Of a stretch of DNA of 35,335 bases, positions 1 to 7,706 are shown one piece after another. Position numbers and translations under genes: made by a program. The DNA is taken from positions 1-35,335 of IMG/VR virus record IMGVR_UViG_3300031601_000009; one strand, 5' to 3'. Under the pieces are notes generated by a model. The model was not told the DNA's origin. It saw only the letters and a list, made by a program, of their open reading frames with translations, and ran no database searches. Source of the stretch: a virus. The first letter of the stretch is position 1; every line of letters starts with the position of its first letter.

Positions 1-496
1 GGTCTGATGGTGTATTAGGGTCTAACTCATTTAACTCAAAAGAACCCCCGAGTCTAATTTTGTATTTCTTACCATTAGCTAAACCCTTTATCGGTTCATC
101 CACACCTGGTATTTTAACAGTTAATTCTTTGGGGTTTATCATAATTAACCATCCATTATCTAACTCTAAGATATTGTGGTCACCATTTGAACCTTTTTTA
201 ATTCTCCCCCTGTGGTCACCATTGTGTAGTACAACATTTTGGTCCCACTTACTCAACCCACTAGCTAATATCTTAAATTTAATACCGAAATCCATAGCAC
301 TAAGTTGTTCCATGGTGTAGATATCATCGATATGGTCCACACCAACACCCATTGACCTTAGATTACTTCTCATTTTATCTAAAGTCACCGATACCTTATC
401 TGAACTACTAACTGAACTGTTTCTAATTACTTTAGAATCAACCTCCAGCAGAACAGTGACACCCCTCTTTATAATACTTTTTAATCTATTAGACAT
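1..496 (-). CDS. Unknown phage protein, C-terminus cut by window edge
   Basis: An open frame begins with ATG at 496 and runs without a stop for 165 codons to the left edge, so only the N-terminal part is visible. It starts MSNRLKSIIKRG and continues as a mixed alpha/beta sequence with an asparagine- and glycine-rich middle part. I do not recognise the family. It follows the gp26-like hub genes on the same strand and has its own ATATTTAT promoter motif at 511-519, about 15 nt before the ATG, so it may be another tail or baseplate gene. That role is inferred from position only. Confidence 0.8.
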   Translation of the reverse strand, partial: MSNRLKSIIKRGVTVLLEVDSKVIRNSSVSSSDKVSVTLDKMRSNLRSMGVGVDHIDDIYTMEQLSAMDFGIKFKILASGLSKWDQNVVLHNGDHRGRIKKGSNGDHNILELDNGWLIMINPKELTVKIPGVDEPIKGLANGKKYKIRLGGSFELNELDPNTPSD

Positions 497-510
497 AAAC
501 TAGTTTTACA

Positions 511-519
511 TATAAATAT
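511..519 (-). promoter_or_regulatory. Phage promoter motif for the 1-496 gene
   Basis: The minus strand reads GATATTTATATGTAAAAC about 15 nt before the ATG at 496, matching the ATATTTAT-nn-TAAA motif repeated through the window. Confidence 0.5.
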
Positions 520-538
520 CTTAAAATACTATTTAAAG

Positions 539-769
539 TTATTTCTTTTTATTAGCTTTATCGTACGCTTTCTTCTTCTCTTCTAATTCCTTTTGCCAAT
601 AGTCAAGATATAACCTTCTTTCGTAGACGGGCATATTCTGTACACACTCATATGAAAAACTCATGTGTTTGACTAAATAGTAAATTTCTTGGGTAAGACC
701 TAACTTATACTCCAGCGTTAGGCCAAAAAAAGTCGAGTCCAATTGGAACTCCAACGGGAAACGTCTCAC
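539..769 (-). CDS. Small tail-assembly (gp51-like?) frame downstream of gp26-like gene
   Basis: A 76-codon frame can start at GTG 769 and overlaps the last 65 nt of the gp26-like gene. The part beyond the overlap is a helical, charged segment with YYLVKHMSFSYECVQNMPV, then YERRLYLDYW and a Lys/Glu-rich tail. That looks like small T4-type hub-assembly or tail-chaperone proteins. The only early start is GTG; the first ATG (codon 36) would leave about 41 aa. The overlap contains seven T residues, so the frame may instead be made as a +1 frameshift extension of the gp26-like protein. The gp51 relation is a guess from size, position and sequence style. Confidence 0.6.
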   Translation of the reverse strand: MRRFPLEFQLDSTFFGLTLEYKLGLTQEIYYLVKHMSFSYECVQNMPVYERRLYLDYWQKELEEKKKAYDKANKKK

Positions 770-1469
770 CTGAAGGACCCTCCACTTCCACAGTCAAATC
801 AATACCTGGTTCAATACTATCAGAATATTCTCTGAATTTTAATGAATCAAAAGCTGGCATTACTTGAATAAACTGTCCTATGTAATTTTTATCAATATTA
901 CCATCAATCGAATGGATTTGTGTTTCCAATCTATATGTTAACGTGTTCGATATTTGTGACTTGGTAACTTTGTTACGAGCCTCAGACTTCTTAATGATTT
1001 CACTTTCATCATTTACTGTTAAAAGTTTGAACTTGATTGTCTTTTTAGACCTCGGTAAATCGAATTCGAAAAGACCATTTTCATCAGGGTCAGCACCTAA
1101 TGGTTTAGATTTTAGTGTACTTAGGTTGACATCATAATCAAATTCCTCATATGTGTTAGGGTCAGTTAATTTAACTGGGTACATTTCACCATACCCTGTA
1201 GCTCTTAACCAAACCATAACAGAATTTCTATCACCAACTAACATATCCTTAATTGGGATTGGGAATTCTTTAATTTTTCTATCCAACAATACATCAATAA
1301 CTTTACCGTTCTTAATTAAGTTCGGTGATGTTAGGATATTTTCATCAGACGCAGTAAGGTATTGAACCTTAACTGTGTTATTTTTACCAGGGTATAATAA
1401 CCCTTTTGATGGAAGTTCGATTACATCGAATGGAACTTCGAAATTTGTTTGTTGATTTTCAGTTGACAT
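705..1469 (-). CDS. Baseplate hub protein, T4 gp26 family
   Basis: This 254-aa protein has the look of the T4_baseplate (gp26) family. It has ELPSKGLLYP at residues 18-27, then a TASDENILTSPNLIKNGKVID stretch, the LVGDRNSVMVWLRATGYG block near residues 98-115, a second domain with KLLTVNDESEI, and the C-terminal FFWPNAGV. T4 gp26 has 208 residues and acts in assembly of the baseplate central hub. The ATG at 1469 is the first start and lies in a T/A-rich leader. The 3' end overlaps the small downstream frame at a T7 tract. Family assignment rests on motif recognition, not a search. Confidence 0.75.
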   Translation of the reverse strand: MSTENQQTNFEVPFDVIELPSKGLLYPGKNNTVKVQYLTASDENILTSPNLIKNGKVIDVLLDRKIKEFPIPIKDMLVGDRNSVMVWLRATGYGEMYPVKLTDPNTYEEFDYDVNLSTLKSKPLGADPDENGLFEFDLPRSKKTIKFKLLTVNDESEIIKKSEARNKVTKSQISNTLTYRLETQIHSIDGNIDKNYIGQFIQVMPAFDSLKFREYSDSIEPGIDLTVEVEGPSGETFPVGVPIGLDFFWPNAGV

Positions 1470-1578
1470 TAAAAACTATTTTAATTATTATTATTACACT
1501 ACAAGTATAAAAGTGACTTATAATTTGTAAAGTGTTACTTATAAATAACTACATACTCATTTTTTATTAAAACAATTG

Positions 1579-1588
1579 TATATTTATA
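1579..1588 (+). promoter_or_regulatory. Phage promoter motif for the 1617 endonuclease
   Basis: TATATTTATA followed by GACAATAATATAC lies about 30 nt before the ATG and matches the window-wide ATATTTAT motif. It also resembles a Bacteroidota -7 element (TAnnTTTG) lacking the final G. Confidence 0.45.
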
Positions 1589-1616
1589 GACAATAATATA
1601 CTAAAAACACTGAACT

Positions 1617-3398
1617 ATGAATTTAGAATACTTCCTAGAGAATAAAAATGGGTCTAGATTAAAACCAAAATCATTAAAAAAGGAGAACATAACATTATAT
1701 AATAAGATATTAGATTATAATGTAGGTAATGGTTTTAATGATTTACCGTTTAAGGAACAAGTGTGGTTCTACATTAATAGGTGTGACACAAAACCCAAAT
1801 GTGGTGTGTGTGGTGGGGAAACAAAGTTTGAACGAGTGAGTACTGGGTATCGTAATTATTGTTCTATTAAATGTAAATCCATATCTAAAACGGTAAAAGA
1901 TAAAACAATAAACACATTTAATGAGAAATATGGTGGACACCCAATGAAGAACGATACCATTAAAGATAAAATAAAGAAAACTAACATGGGTAGGTATGGT
2001 CATGAATCCCATTTAAGTTCCGAAATCATAAAATCTAAAATAGAATCAACCAACCTAATTAAATATGGTGTTAAACGACCATTAGAATCAAAAACCATCC
2101 AAGACAAAAGTCGTAACACTATGATGGATAGACATGGTGTTGAACATGGTTTACAATCAGATGATATACACAAAAAAACCACAGAGTCGTTAATAAAGAA
2201 TAATGATTGGGGTGTGTTTTATGGTAAAATACAGGACACTAAGGAATGGTTATATGGTGATAAAAACTATAATAACACGGAGAAAAATAAAGAAACGTGT
2301 TTAGGGAAATATGGTGTTGATAGTGTCTTAAAAAACCCTGACATACGAAATAGAATCAGTGATACAAAATTGAGGGACAGTGTTAGTGGATATAGGTTTG
2401 GTGGTGATATAGAAATTGTTTCACATGACAGTGACACATGTTGTGTTTATTGTAAAGTGTGTGGTATGGAAACTGAGACACCGAGACATTTTATGGTGAT
2501 GAGGGGTTATAGGGGCAACAACATGTGTCTCGAATGTAACCCCAAAGGTAAATTTAATTCAGAAAATGAGTTAACACATTTTATTACTGAGGAATATGTT
2601 CAGAATGATAGAACTGTATTAGAGGGGTTAGAGATTGACATCTTAATACCTAACAAAAAAATGGGTATAGAGTATGATGGTGTTTATTGGCACAATGAAC
2701 TATATGTGGATAAAAAATATCACCTAAATAAAACCGAATTAGCTAAACAAAAGGGGTATGATTTAATACACGTATTTGAGGATGAATGGGTTAATAAGGA
2801 ACCCATTGTTAAATCTATCATTAACAATAGGTTAGGTAATACACTTGATAGGGTTTATGGTAGGAAATGTGTTATTAAAGAAATTAACTCTAAGGTGTCA
2901 AAACAATTTCTAATAGATAACCACATACAAGGGAATGTTAATTCTAAAATTAAATTAGGTTTGTATCATGTTGATGAGTTGATATCGGTTATGACCTTTG
3001 GTGGTAATAGGGTAGCTTTAGGTTCTAAAAATAGGGTAGGTGAATGGGAAATGTTACGATTTTGTAATAAACTGAATACCTCGGTTATCGGTGGTGCATC
3101 AAAATTATTCAAGTACTTCATTAAAACATATGAACCACAAAAAATAACAACATACGCTGATAGACGATACTTTAATGGTGGGTTATATGAAAAATTGGGT
3201 TTTACCTTCCATTCGAATACCGTACCTAACTATTACTACGTAATTAACAACAAAAGACATCACAGGTATAAATTTAGGAAAGATGTTTTGGTTTCGGATG
3301 GTTATGATAAAAATAAAACGGAACACCAAATCATGTTAGAACGTAAGATATATAGAATATATGATTGTGGTAATAGTAAATGGGAATGGGATATTTAG
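1617..3398 (+). CDS. Homing endonuclease-like protein: zinc ribbon, Vsr/EDxHD-type nuclease, GNAT-like C-terminus
   Basis: This 593-aa protein starts with a helical region and a Cys4 zinc ribbon (C62, C65, C82, C86). Repeats of the form K-x-x-x-T-x-x-x-(K/R)YG follow at about 95-250, resembling DNA-binding repeats of phage homing nucleases. A second Cys4 cluster lies near 277-312. A PD-(D/E)xK-type core follows, with LEIDILIP, GIEYDGVYWHNE and LIHVFEDEW at about 340-400. The last 180 residues (GRKCVIKEI, HIQGNV, LGLYH, YADRRY, RIYDCGNSKWE) match the same region of the 13559-15067 protein and look GNAT-like in layout. It stands alone between tail genes on the opposite strand, as expected of a free-standing homing endonuclease. 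Cutting activity is inferred. Confidence 0.75.
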   Translation: MNLEYFLENKNGSRLKPKSLKKENITLYNKILDYNVGNGFNDLPFKEQVWFYINRCDTKPKCGVCGGETKFERVSTGYRNYCSIKCKSISKTVKDKTINTFNEKYGGHPMKNDTIKDKIKKTNMGRYGHESHLSSEIIKSKIESTNLIKYGVKRPLESKTIQDKSRNTMMDRHGVEHGLQSDDIHKKTTESLIKNNDWGVFYGKIQDTKEWLYGDKNYNNTEKNKETCLGKYGVDSVLKNPDIRNRISDTKLRDSVSGYRFGGDIEIVSHDSDTCCVYCKVCGMETETPRHFMVMRGYRGNNMCLECNPKGKFNSENELTHFITEEYVQNDRTVLEGLEIDILIPNKKMGIEYDGVYWHNELYVDKKYHLNKTELAKQKGYDLIHVFEDEWVNKEPIVKSIINNRLGNTLDRVYGRKCVIKEINSKVSKQFLIDNHIQGNVNSKIKLGLYHVDELISVMTFGGNRVALGSKNRVGEWEMLRFCNKLNTSVIGGASKLFKYFIKTYEPQKITTYADRRYFNGGLYEKLGFTFHSNTVPNYYYVINNKRHHRYKFRKDVLVSDGYDKNKTEHQIMLERKIYRIYDCGNSKWEWDI

Positions 3399-3417
3399 AA
3401 TAAATATTAATTTAGTC

Positions 3418-3448
3418 TTTGTCACTAAGAAACTTATCCCTATATTTG
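3418..3448 (+). promoter_or_regulatory. Bacteroidota-type promoter (TTTG / TATATTTG)
   Basis: TTTG at 3418-3421 and TATATTTG at 3441-3448 are separated by 19 nt, which fits the Bacteroidota -33/-7 consensus (TTTG, 19-21 nt, TAnnTTTG). The predicted start of transcription near 3455 leaves an A-rich leader of about 19 nt before the ATG at 3474. The core TTATCCCTATATTTG recurs exactly before the peptidase gene. Confidence 0.75.
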
Positions 3449-3473
3449 TATAACGTATTAAAAAAAATAAACA

Positions 3474-4112
3474 ATGGGAAATGGTATAACAGTGATTGGT
3501 AAATTTGAAGAAAAGGTCTTGGTTGATTTTGATTTAACGGGTAAAGTTAGAGAATATATTTCAACCCTAACTAAGGAACTAGGTGTTGGTAAGTACAACA
3601 ACTCACACACATATAAAGACACAAATGGTGTTGTGGTCATGGTGGAACCAATGACCGTGGTGTATGATGACATATATAAACAAAGAGAGATATCCTACCG
3701 TTTAGAACACATATATAAAAATGTATTGGGTGATTATAGGATAGCTGACAGAGCTCACCAAATAGATAGGAAATATAACCCTAATAACATCTTTTTCAGT
3801 GTGTTAACTAAGTCGATAACGTTATGTATGTCACAACAGTATAGAAAATTCTATACAGCGATACCAACAAGTGATAAACAAATAGATGAGAATTTACCTA
3901 AAAACCTTAAAATAATGTCAAAAACCTACAAGACCTTGGTAGGTAAGAACAAAGCTTTGGTTCGACAAATGAAGAAAGGTTGGGATTGGTCTGATGTTAA
4001 TTTTATAGTGAAAGAAAATAGGGAAAAGGTCGTAACTGATTATGTTGGTCATTTTTATGATTTCGACACACAAAATTCACTTGTATTGTATGTAATAAAC
4101 CCCGATAAATAA
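3474..4112 (+). CDS. Unknown 212-aa protein
   Basis: A soluble 212-aa protein with no signal peptide or membrane segment and no family I recognise. The N-terminus is beta-rich (MGNGITVIGKFEEKVLVDFDL), the middle is helical, and the C-terminus carries a Trp/Asp stretch (KKGWDWSDVNFIVKENRE). It is the first gene behind a Bacteroidota-type promoter and is followed after 10 nt by the 270-aa gene, so the two are probably co-transcribed. A host-polymerase promoter suggests early expression and perhaps a host-takeover role, which is inference only. Confidence 0.85.
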   Translation: MGNGITVIGKFEEKVLVDFDLTGKVREYISTLTKELGVGKYNNSHTYKDTNGVVVMVEPMTVVYDDIYKQREISYRLEHIYKNVLGDYRIADRAHQIDRKYNPNNIFFSVLTKSITLCMSQQYRKFYTAIPTSDKQIDENLPKNLKIMSKTYKTLVGKNKALVRQMKKGWDWSDVNFIVKENREKVVTDYVGHFYDFDTQNSLVLYVINPDK

Positions 4113-4122
4113 ATTAAAAATT

Positions 4123-4935
4123 ATGGAAAAATATTTCACAACAAAACGTATCTCATTAAAATTAAAGGGTTTTGGTTTTAATGAAAATTGTGTAGCTCAC
4201 TTTAACGATAATAATGAATTAATTATACATGGTGATGAAATACCATTTAATGAACACAAATTCTCATCACCCATGTATGAACAAGTAATTGATTGGTTGT
4301 ATGATAACTATTCCATGAAGATTGACACCTTAAAAACAGCTGACCCAGCTATCACACCGTATTACAGTGTGTTCATCTACGGTAACGTTAGGGTTTATGG
4401 TATAACACAAAAACTAAATGGGGGTTTACTTAAAGAAGATGGTTCACATTTTAACCGACACAACATTTTTGGGACAACACACAAAAAAATGGGAGTTTTA
4501 CGGGAACAACGGAATAACACTTTAGAAAATGTTATTTTAATGTCACTGGAGTACATAGAAAAATTTAATCACATCATCTATAATGAACCAATCATACAGG
4601 GTTACAGTGATGGTACAGTGAAAACGTGGAAATCAATCGTAGACATATGTGAAAAAGGTGATTTCCCTAACTACGTATTACAAAACATAAACCCAACATA
4701 CATTTTAAGTAAACTTATAAAACAATGGGAGGAGAAAACCACTAAATACATGGTGATAGTGGATGGGATGAATACTTTTATGGGTGGTGATAACCTATCG
4801 AATGGTGTACACTATGTACAAGGTAAATTCTATTTAAAGTTTAGTGGTGATACACATAAAATTCTATTTGATTTGATATCCCATTCTGAGATAGAGGGTA
4901 GAATCTTTCGTGAGTATAATGATTTAAAAATGTAA
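4123..4935 (+). CDS. Unknown 270-aa protein with a Bacteroidota-phage N-terminal domain
   Basis: The first 70 residues (TTKRISLKLKGFGFNENCVAHF, then SSPMYEQVIDWLYDNYSMKID) have the layout of a small domain common in Bacteroidota prophages and mobile elements, where it usually reads LKxLGFDEPCxxYY followed by QxxxWLRxKH. The remaining 200 residues are of unknown function and contain a second globular region (VIVDGMNTFMGGDNLSNGVHY). It is 10 nt downstream of the 212-aa gene and probably in the same operon. The domain comparison is from memory; the function is unknown. Confidence 0.85.
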   Translation: MEKYFTTKRISLKLKGFGFNENCVAHFNDNNELIIHGDEIPFNEHKFSSPMYEQVIDWLYDNYSMKIDTLKTADPAITPYYSVFIYGNVRVYGITQKLNGGLLKEDGSHFNRHNIFGTTHKKMGVLREQRNNTLENVILMSLEYIEKFNHIIYNEPIIQGYSDGTVKTWKSIVDICEKGDFPNYVLQNINPTYILSKLIKQWEEKTTKYMVIVDGMNTFMGGDNLSNGVHYVQGKFYLKFSGDTHKILFDLISHSEIEGRIFREYNDLKM

Positions 4936-4964
4936 CCACAAACTAATTAAAATATGGTTATATA

Positions 4965-4996
4965 TTTGGCCGTTAGTTATATTATCCCTATATTTG
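4965..4996 (+). promoter_or_regulatory. Bacteroidota-type promoter (TTTG / TATATTTG)
   Basis: TTTG at 4965-4968 and TATATTTG at 4989-4996 are separated by 20 nt. The 20 nt ending in the -7 region and its TATAA flank are identical to the promoter before 3474, so one is probably a copy of the other. The leader to the ATG at 5022 would be about 19 nt. Confidence 0.75.
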
Positions 4997-5021
4997 TATA
5001 ACATTAAAAATGACATAAAAC

Positions 5022-6068
5022 ATGAACACAGATAAATTAGATAGATTAAAAGAAATACTTTCAGTACCATCGTACTCAGGTGATGAATCAAGAATGATTA
5101 GTTACTTAAAGGGTGTGTTGGATGAACAAGGTTATGACCACACTATTGATGAACAAGGTAACATTTATGTTACTAAGGGTGTGTCAGAAGCGTACCCATT
5201 GTTTGTAGCACATACCGATACAGTACATAGGGTGAATGAAAATTTAAGAATTAAAGAATATACCCACAACGGGGATGGTCACGTAGATAAATTAGCTCTA
5301 ACAGGTTTTGATTCAACTAATGATAAACCATCAGGTTGTGGTGGGGATGACAAATGTGGTGTGTATTTAGCGTTAGAAATGTTGGATACTTACGATAATG
5401 TTAAGGCAGCATTCTTCATCTCAGAGGAAATAGGTTGTATCGGTTCAAGGGGAGCGGTTAAAACAAACCCTGAGTTTTTTGAGAACGTAGGGTACGCTAT
5501 CCAATACGACTCACCTGAGGGTAACTCATTGAGTTCTACTTTAATGGGTAAATACTTGTTCGAGAGTTCAGATGTGTTTACTGATAAGGTCGGGGGTTTA
5601 ATTAGAGAACATGGTATCACGGAATGGGCGAACCACCCTTACACAGATATTTGGCCTTTAATGGATACATTTGACTTTTGTTGTTTGAACTTAGCGGCTG
5701 GTTACTACAGATACCACACAAAACATGAGTATGTTATCGTTGATGATGTTCAAAATGGTTATGACTTAGGTATTAAATTGGTTGAAACATTAGGTGAAAC
5801 TAAGTACGTAAGACCTGATAAGAGTTATTCTTACACTTACCCAACGAGGGGTACACAATCAACGTCTAGAGTACAAACCAACACAGGTACACAAGTTTTA
5901 GTTGAACGTGTTGAAATCACACCTGAAGAAGAAACTAGAATGGATGACCTACAAGTGAAGTCGTTACATGCTTGGTCTGAGGGTGACTGGGTTTTCTATG
6001 ATGACTACACTGAGAGAAAGTGGGTGAGTCATAATGATAATGATGATGATGATGATTATTTCGGATAA
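5022..6068 (+). CDS. M20-type (peptidase T-like) zinc metallopeptidase
   Basis: This 348-aa protein has the motif order of M20 di-zinc exopeptidases. H64 and D66 lie in AHTDTV, the bridging Asp is D109 in GGDDKCG, E135/E136 in ISEEIG give the catalytic base and a ligand, D163 lies in QYDS, and a late His is H235 in KHEYV. The layout is closest to peptidase T and M42/M20 aminopeptidases that trim small peptides in the cytoplasm. The dimerisation domain looks shortened. After residue 265 come a Ser/Thr-rich linker and an extra tail ending in a run of seven Asp residues. It is transcribed alone from a Bacteroidota-type promoter to the terminator at 6075. Its role in infection is unknown. Confidence 0.85.
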   Translation: MNTDKLDRLKEILSVPSYSGDESRMISYLKGVLDEQGYDHTIDEQGNIYVTKGVSEAYPLFVAHTDTVHRVNENLRIKEYTHNGDGHVDKLALTGFDSTNDKPSGCGGDDKCGVYLALEMLDTYDNVKAAFFISEEIGCIGSRGAVKTNPEFFENVGYAIQYDSPEGNSLSSTLMGKYLFESSDVFTDKVGGLIREHGITEWANHPYTDIWPLMDTFDFCCLNLAAGYYRYHTKHEYVIVDDVQNGYDLGIKLVETLGETKYVRPDKSYSYTYPTRGTQSTSRVQTNTGTQVLVERVEITPEEETRMDDLQVKSLHAWSEGDWVFYDDYTERKWVSHNDNDDDDDYFG

Positions 6069-6074
6069 AATATA

Positions 6075-6108
6075 AAAAGGGACCTTAATAGGTCCCTTTT
6101 CTTTTTTT
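6075..6108. terminator. Rho-independent terminator, bidirectional
   Basis: AAAAGGGACC (6075-6084), a 6-nt loop and GGTCCCTTTT (6091-6100), then a T-rich tract. It lies between the convergent peptidase gene and the 304-aa membrane protein and can serve both strands. Confidence 0.9.
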
Positions 6109-7021
6109 AAACCCCTTCTTGTTGTTCTTCACTTGGTTGTTCTGAATCAGTAGATTCATCACTATGGTCACCACCATCCATAACACATTGTAATACCATA
6201 TCTTTGTATTTATCATCATTATTCATGTGTTTAAGTTCAGACATTAATTCAGACATACCACTAACACCACCTTCGATACACTCACCCAACGAATGTGATA
6301 CGTGACTAATACTACCCTTAATTTTATCTTTATGTTGTCTTAATATAAAAAAGGCAATAACCAATAGGACCAATTCATAAAATTTAGTACTACTAGTAAC
6401 TAGTTCAACAATTTCGGGTATATGACTCAAACCATGACCCATAACTGTTGTAAAACCGTGGACACCAACAATCGTTATACTAGCGTAAAACAATGTTGTT
6501 GCTAACGTTTCCATCAAATCACTATCCATTAACACTATTGGTGCTAAATAAGTAGCTAAAGCTGTCGTTAACACCTTAAAGAACCCCATAACCAATGTCT
6601 TATGAATCCATTCCCCAGCTTTTTCAAACCAAGTCTTACCTAATACTCTTGGGTGATTCTTTAACGCTTCTTCAGCACACCTCTTTTTATCTTCTTTAGG
6701 TAAATCTTTACAGGTCTTACTTTTTTTAGCGGCCACCTTAAGTATACCATTCCATACCCTTCTAAACCAAGTACCTATCAAATCAATAATCTTCCCCGAA
6801 GCTAAAGCCGAACCAACAACCATACCAACAACCTCATTTAAAACCACTTTGGATTGGGTACTCTCTAGTATCATACTACGGTCATACTTAATATTTAATT
6901 CATCACACGACTCAAATAGTGTTGTGATGTATTCATAATCACTAATGAAAGTATCATCATGTGTCATCTCCAATCTTAAATTAGCTTCAAATATATTTTG
7001 TTTTTTGTCGTATCTTCTCAT
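6107..7021 (-). CDS. Predicted multi-pass membrane protein, unknown
   Basis: A 304-aa protein with about four hydrophobic segments: near 65-85 (VVLNEVVGMVVGSALASG), 143-166 (FFKVLTTALATYLAPIVLM), 172-195 (LATTLFYASITIVGVHGF) and 215-228 (YELVLLVIAFFIL). The C-terminus is acidic and Ser/Gln/Glu-rich. The N-terminal 60 residues are polar and contain ILESTQSKVVLNE. I recognise no family; a membrane-acting virion or lysis-related protein is possible. A 20-codon frame ends 3 nt before its ATG and shares the promoter at 7105-7112, so translation may be coupled. Confidence 0.85.
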   Translation of the reverse strand: MRRYDKKQNIFEANLRLEMTHDDTFISDYEYITTLFESCDELNIKYDRSMILESTQSKVVLNEVVGMVVGSALASGKIIDLIGTWFRRVWNGILKVAAKKSKTCKDLPKEDKKRCAEEALKNHPRVLGKTWFEKAGEWIHKTLVMGFFKVLTTALATYLAPIVLMDSDLMETLATTLFYASITIVGVHGFTTVMGHGLSHIPEIVELVTSSTKFYELVLLVIAFFILRQHKDKIKGSISHVSHSLGECIEGGVSGMSELMSELKHMNNDDKYKDMVLQCVMDGGDHSDESTDSEQPSEEQQEGV

Positions 7022-7024
7022 AAC

Positions 7025-7087
7025 TTAAATTGTTTGGTCAGGGAACCACCCGTAATCGTCTTCTTCAGTTTCATCAGGTTTCCCCAT
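7025..7087 (-). CDS. 20-aa micro-ORF upstream of the membrane protein
   Basis: The frame MGKPDETEEDDYGWFPDQTI runs from ATG 7087 to TAA at 7025. It ends 3 nt before the ATG of the 304-aa membrane protein, and the phage promoter motif lies about 18 nt upstream of it. It could be a real small acidic protein, a leader peptide or chance. Position immediately downstream of the promoter and tight spacing favour translation. Confidence 0.45.
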   Translation of the reverse strand: MGKPDETEEDDYGWFPDQTI

Positions 7088-7104
7088 GTTAATTTGTTTA
7101 TATA

Positions 7105-7112
7105 ATAAATAT
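7105..7112 (-). promoter_or_regulatory. Phage promoter motif for 7025-7087 and the membrane protein
   Basis: The minus strand reads ACATATTTATTATATAAAC, matching the ATATTTAT-nn-TAAA motif, about 18 nt before the micro-ORF ATG. Confidence 0.55.
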
Positions 7113-7118
7113 GTGGTG

Positions 7119-7508
7119 TTATGAAGGAATTTCGAAAATTACCCTACCGTTATTAGGGAGGCCTTCATCACTATCTTCATCCATAAGTTCGTGAATAAAA
7201 CATTCCTCAGTATCACACCCAAAATATTCTAAATCACCACCTAAAATGGACCACCTTGGGTTGTTGTGTAATTCGATATGGTCGATTATACCCGTACCAC
7301 TCACTTTATCCATAATTCCCACATTAAACGATGAGATTAATATTGGTTTAACATATTTAATGTATTCATCATGTGTTATGTATGGGTAGAAATAAAACAC
7401 ATAGTGATAACCATCAAATTTTAGATTTTTAACGTCTATTGATGGTTGGATGTCGTCAGCCCACCCAAAACTGTTAACTTCTTCTTCTATTATTTTTTTA
7501 ATGTTCAT
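7119..7508 (-). CDS. Unknown tagged protein (129 aa)
   Basis: An acidic 129-aa protein whose N-terminus, MNIKKIIEEEVNSFGWADDI, follows the pattern shared by several neighbours: a basic amphipathic helix, an I/L-x-E site, then a xFxW patch. The body is beta-rich and aromatic (GYHYVFYFYPYITHDEY) and does not resemble any family I know. It has its own promoter motif at 7513-7521. By analogy with T4 internal head proteins, the tag may target it to the prohead, which is inference. Confidence 0.85.
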   Translation of the reverse strand: MNIKKIIEEEVNSFGWADDIQPSIDVKNLKFDGYHYVFYFYPYITHDEYIKYVKPILISSFNVGIMDKVSGTGIIDHIELHNNPRWSILGGDLEYFGCDTEECFIHELMDEDSDEGLPNNGRVIFEIPS

Positions 7509-7512
7509 ATCT

Positions 7513-7521
7513 TATAAATAT
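7513..7521 (-). promoter_or_regulatory. Phage promoter motif for the 7119-7508 gene
   Basis: The minus strand reads AATATTTATAAGATATG just before the start at 7508. It overlaps the stop codon of the 39-aa frame at 7521. Confidence 0.5.
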
Positions 7522-7640
7522 TATGATAAATGGGTTAATTGTTCCATTACCCATTCAGGTCGTTCATTAATGTCAGTTTCCCAAAAACGGAGGAGGGTGA
7601 TACCATTAGTGTTTTCACATGTTTCACATTTGTATTGCAT
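7521..7640 (-). CDS. 39-aa CxxC micro-protein
   Basis: A frame from ATG 7640 to TAA at 7521 encodes MQYKCETCENTNGITLLRFW followed by ETDINERPEWVMEQLTHLS. It has one CxxC pair near the start, as in half of a zinc knuckle. It fills what would otherwise be a gap between the tail tube gene and the 129-aa gene and sits directly after a perfect 12-bp inverted repeat. Amino acid content looks natural for a protein, but there is no clear promoter of its own. Confidence 0.5.
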   Translation of the reverse strand: MQYKCETCENTNGITLLRFWETDINERPEWVMEQLTHLS

Positions 7641-7642
7641 AA

Positions 7643-7684
7643 TTTGTCCCCTTTGTATATAAACACACACATAAAGGGGACAAA
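7643..7684 (-). terminator. Perfect 12-bp inverted repeat after the tail tube gene
   Basis: TTTGTCCCCTTT (7643-7654) and AAAGGGGACAAA (7673-7684) are perfect complements with an 18-nt loop. It lies 23 nt beyond the tail tube stop codon and 3 nt before the CxxC micro-ORF. It lacks a T-run longer than three, so it may be a weak terminator, a 3' RNA-stabilising hairpin or a processing site. Confidence 0.55.
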
Positions 7685-7706
7685 GTCAATATTCGATGAA
7701 GGAATT

